Assembly (NCBI RefSeq): GCF_000004075.3
Contig: NC_026659.2
Span: 23,578,272 to 23,642,271 of the forward strand
DNA from: Cucumis sativus
Lineage: Eukaryota; Streptophyta; Magnoliopsida; Cucurbitales; Cucurbitaceae
DNA: 64,000 nucleotides
Direction of reading: 5' to 3'
Position 1 is the stretch's first letter. Every line of letters starts with the position of its first letter. Under the pieces are notes generated by a model. It searched no databases. It was not told the origin of the DNA and saw only the letters and a program-made list of their open reading frames with translations. Made by a program: the position numbers and the translations under genes. This document shows, in pieces, positions 61,988 through 64,000 of this stretch.

Positions 61988-62806
61988 TTATTGCTCTATT
62001 TCCTTATTCTTTATTGTCATCCCTGACTCTCCTGCAATAATAACTGTCGTAGCCATATCAAGAAACATACCGTGTTCAACAACTCCGGCTAGCCGTAAGA
62101 TTCTATCACTGGCGACCTTCAAATCGCCAATATCTTTCTTGAAATACAAATCCACTATGTAATTCTCATTATCCGTGACATAAGGCTCCTCCCCATCTTC
62201 TCCACCTACTGTCCGAAGCTTCGCGATGCAACCGGAGTCTTCGAAAAGGTTCTGAAGACGAAAGGCAGTGAATTTCCAGCAATAGGGCACAACCTCAACA
62301 GGCATAGCAAGGCCACTAGCGCCAATGAACTCCACAAGCTTAGATTCATCAACAATGACAATGAACTTTTTACAAACACATTCAACCATCTTCTCACGGA
62401 GAAGAGAACCGCCTCTACCCTTCACTAAATTGAGATGAGGATCGACCTCATCGGCGCCATCGATAGCGAGATCGATGACAGGGTGCGAATCAAGATCGGA
62501 CAAAGGGATACCCAACGAAACGGCTTGGTCGTGGGTTTTTTTGGAAGTGGGTATTCCAACGATGTCCTTAAGCTTGCCTAGACGGAGAAGTTCAGCGATA
62601 CGGTCGACGGCGTGTTTGGCAGTGGAGCCGGTTCCGAGACCGAGAACCATACCGGAGTGAACGAATTCGACAGCCTTGTAAGCGGCGGCCTTCTTGAAAT
62701 CGTCTTGTGTGAAAATGGGGGGAGAGAGAGGGAGGGAAGAAGGAGGGAGAAGAGGGATGGAGGAATTATCAGACCCCATAAATTTGGGGAAATAAGGAAT
62801 AGCCAT
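61988..62806 (-). CDS. RPI: Ribose-5-phosphate isomerase A (non-plastid type candidate)
   Basis: Intronless, 272 aa. It interconverts ribose-5-phosphate and ribulose-5-phosphate in the pentose phosphate pathway. After a 30-residue Ser/Pro-rich leader come the RpiA signatures: LGLGTGSTA (about 55-63, phosphate loop), DLAIDGADEVD (112-122, active-site acids), KGRGGSLLREKM (129-140, catalytic Lys/Glu region) and VDESKLV (152-158). The C-terminal half includes PVEVVPYCW, GCIAKLR, ENYIVDLYF and HGMFLDMATTVII. All catalytic positions of the family are present. The short leader lacks the length and composition usual for a chloroplast transit peptide, suggesting the cytosolic/RPI1-RPI2 class, but targeting is inference. 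The first ATG (62806) is used; a second at 62779 is possible. The leader upstream is purine-rich on the plus strand, CT-rich for this gene. Confidence 0.96.
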   Translation of the reverse strand: MAIPYFPKFMGSDNSSIPLLPPSSLPLSPPIFTQDDFKKAAAYKAVEFVHSGMVLGLGTGSTAKHAVDRIAELLRLGKLKDIVGIPTSKKTHDQAVSLGIPLSDLDSHPVIDLAIDGADEVDPHLNLVKGRGGSLLREKMVECVCKKFIVIVDESKLVEFIGASGLAMPVEVVPYCWKFTAFRLQNLFEDSGCIAKLRTVGGEDGEEPYVTDNENYIVDLYFKKDIGDLKVASDRILRLAGVVEHGMFLDMATTVIIAGESGMTIKNKEIEQ

Positions 62807-64000
62807 GGTTGTGGAGGAAAGAGGAACAAAAACAGAGAGAAGGAGGTTAGGGAAACAGGGGATTCATGAAGGAGAAAGGGAAATGGGAAATGGGGGAGAA
62901 GGGTTAAGGGAAGAGAATGGAATGAAGGTGAGGGATAGGGAAAGGGATTGAGAATGTGTGGCGGAGAGAAATGGAAGCGAAGCGATAGAGAGAAGAAGAG
63001 AGAAAGATAGGGTTTAAAGAAGAAGGGGGAGATTTGTGTTTGGTTCTCGAGAAAGAGAGGGAAAATGGGGAATTTATAAGGCTGGAAAAAAGGCTACCGG
63101 TCCTCTGAAGTTCAAAAAGAATCAAAACGCCTAAATTATAAATAATATTTGTTTTCTTTTTTTTTTCTTTTTCAAAAAGAATAATTAATAAATTAATAAA
63201 TCCTTGCTTTTGGCGTATTTTAAGCAAAAGGTTGGGATACAGATTCCATTTAATAATTCTTTTGTTTTTGTCTTTCTTTCATTTTATAAAATAAAAAAAA
63301 AAAGAAAATACTGTAAATCCCAAACCCTACTAATACTTTTGAAAATTATGTTGAGAAAAGTTTATTGCCCATCCCAAATCAAACTTCTAAAATCTTGAAT
63401 ATATTGACTTAGAAAATATTTGTATAATATTAAGTTGTGATATGGAAAAATAGGAAGGAAACAAAAGAAAATAGAGGATGCATGTGTGGAATAGTGTTTG
63501 AGAGAGCTTTGTTCATTCACGCCTCCAAGATAAAGACTTTAGAATTCGGTTTTTACATCTTCCAACAACCATTAAAAAAAAAAAAACAAGGAATTTAATT
63601 AATTATACCAAATATTCCTTCAACTTTAACTTTAGGATAAGTTTTTAATGGATGCTCTACACTTTGAAATATTCATACTATATTACCATTGACCTTTGAA
63701 ATTTGTTTTAAAAAGTATTTTTGGGTTTTTAATTTATTCCAAAAATGAATGAGAATCCTTTGTTTAGACAAATTTAAATTTGAACATGTGTATGTATATA
63801 TTCATGAAATTGTGTATAAAGATTAACATCCATCTAAAAATATACATCAACAAGTTACTAGGTCAAAGTAGCAATTTTTTTTTAAAGCAAACTCTAACTA
63901 AAGTCTATTTTTATGTTCCATGTAAGTTGTTCCATTTATGGCAAATAAAACATATATTTTGGATTCATCCCCAAGGGCATGATGATACAATTAGAAAGAA
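62807..64000. other. RPI promoter / 5'UTR and gene-free right flank
   Basis: The first ~270 bases are the CT-rich leader of the RPI gene and its core promoter. Beyond 63.1 kb the sequence is AT-rich and no gene is supported. Confidence 0.6.
63071..63079 (-). promoter_or_regulatory. TATA box candidate of the RPI gene
   Basis: CTTATAAATT on the minus strand about 265 bp before the ATG, followed by a CT-rich transcribed-looking leader. Confidence 0.6.

Overview
This is nuclear DNA of a dicot plant. It is very AT-rich, its genes carry many introns, intergenic stretches reach about 8 kb, and microsatellites and small transposon relics are frequent. Protein style and a dispersed short repeat built around tATCAATgATAGA-like words recall Cucurbitaceae (cucumber or melon type). 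That placement is inference from pattern memory, not a database result.

Layout. 0-10 kb: one compact gene, a CLE signalling-peptide precursor on the minus strand (3.4-3.65 kb), in otherwise gene-free sequence. At 8.46-8.89 kb the terminal part of a CACTA-type transposon sits between two copies of a 113-bp direct repeat. 11.5-14.1 kb: a multi-exon membrane protein with the residue pattern of the CREST hydrolase superfamily. 16.1-26.4 kb: a ten-exon plant protein O-fucosyltransferase on the minus strand (563 aa reconstructed), with a LINE relic and a MITE in its introns. 26.4-33.1 kb: gene-free, with a well-delimited hAT-type MITE (31.3-31.7 kb) and a dispersed repeat. 33.1-33.8 kb: mitochondrial-type co-chaperonin CPN10 (three exons), with telo-box and site II motifs upstream. 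34.2-36.4 kb: the most unusual structure here, a large inverted duplication carrying two convergent B3/DUF313 genes whose stop codons are separated by one base. 36.7 kb: tRNA-Ser(AGA). 37.4-43.1 kb: a linker-histone-fold plus AT-hook chromatin protein with four internal repeats. Its large second intron holds a CACTA end and a probable PPR gene fragment. 43.2-51.2 kb: gene-free. 51.2-51.8 kb: an intronless DUF4228/PADRE protein with an N-myristoylation start. 54.8-56.6 kb: a seven-exon RING-CH E3 ligase with two membrane segments. 57.3-62.0 kb: gene-free, with an unassigned cluster of TGGGCC-type motifs. 62.0-62.8 kb: intronless ribose-5-phosphate isomerase.

The genes do not form a pathway; they are ordinary independent plant loci covering signalling, glycosylation, chaperone, chromatin, ubiquitin and pentose-phosphate roles. 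Exon boundaries were read by eye from GT/AG sites and reading phase and are consistent through each gene. The first exon of the CREST-like gene and the extreme 3' end of the linker-histone gene are unresolved. No exotic new system is evident. The best candidate for new biology is the B3 gene palindrome, which could give fold-back or convergent double-stranded RNA.
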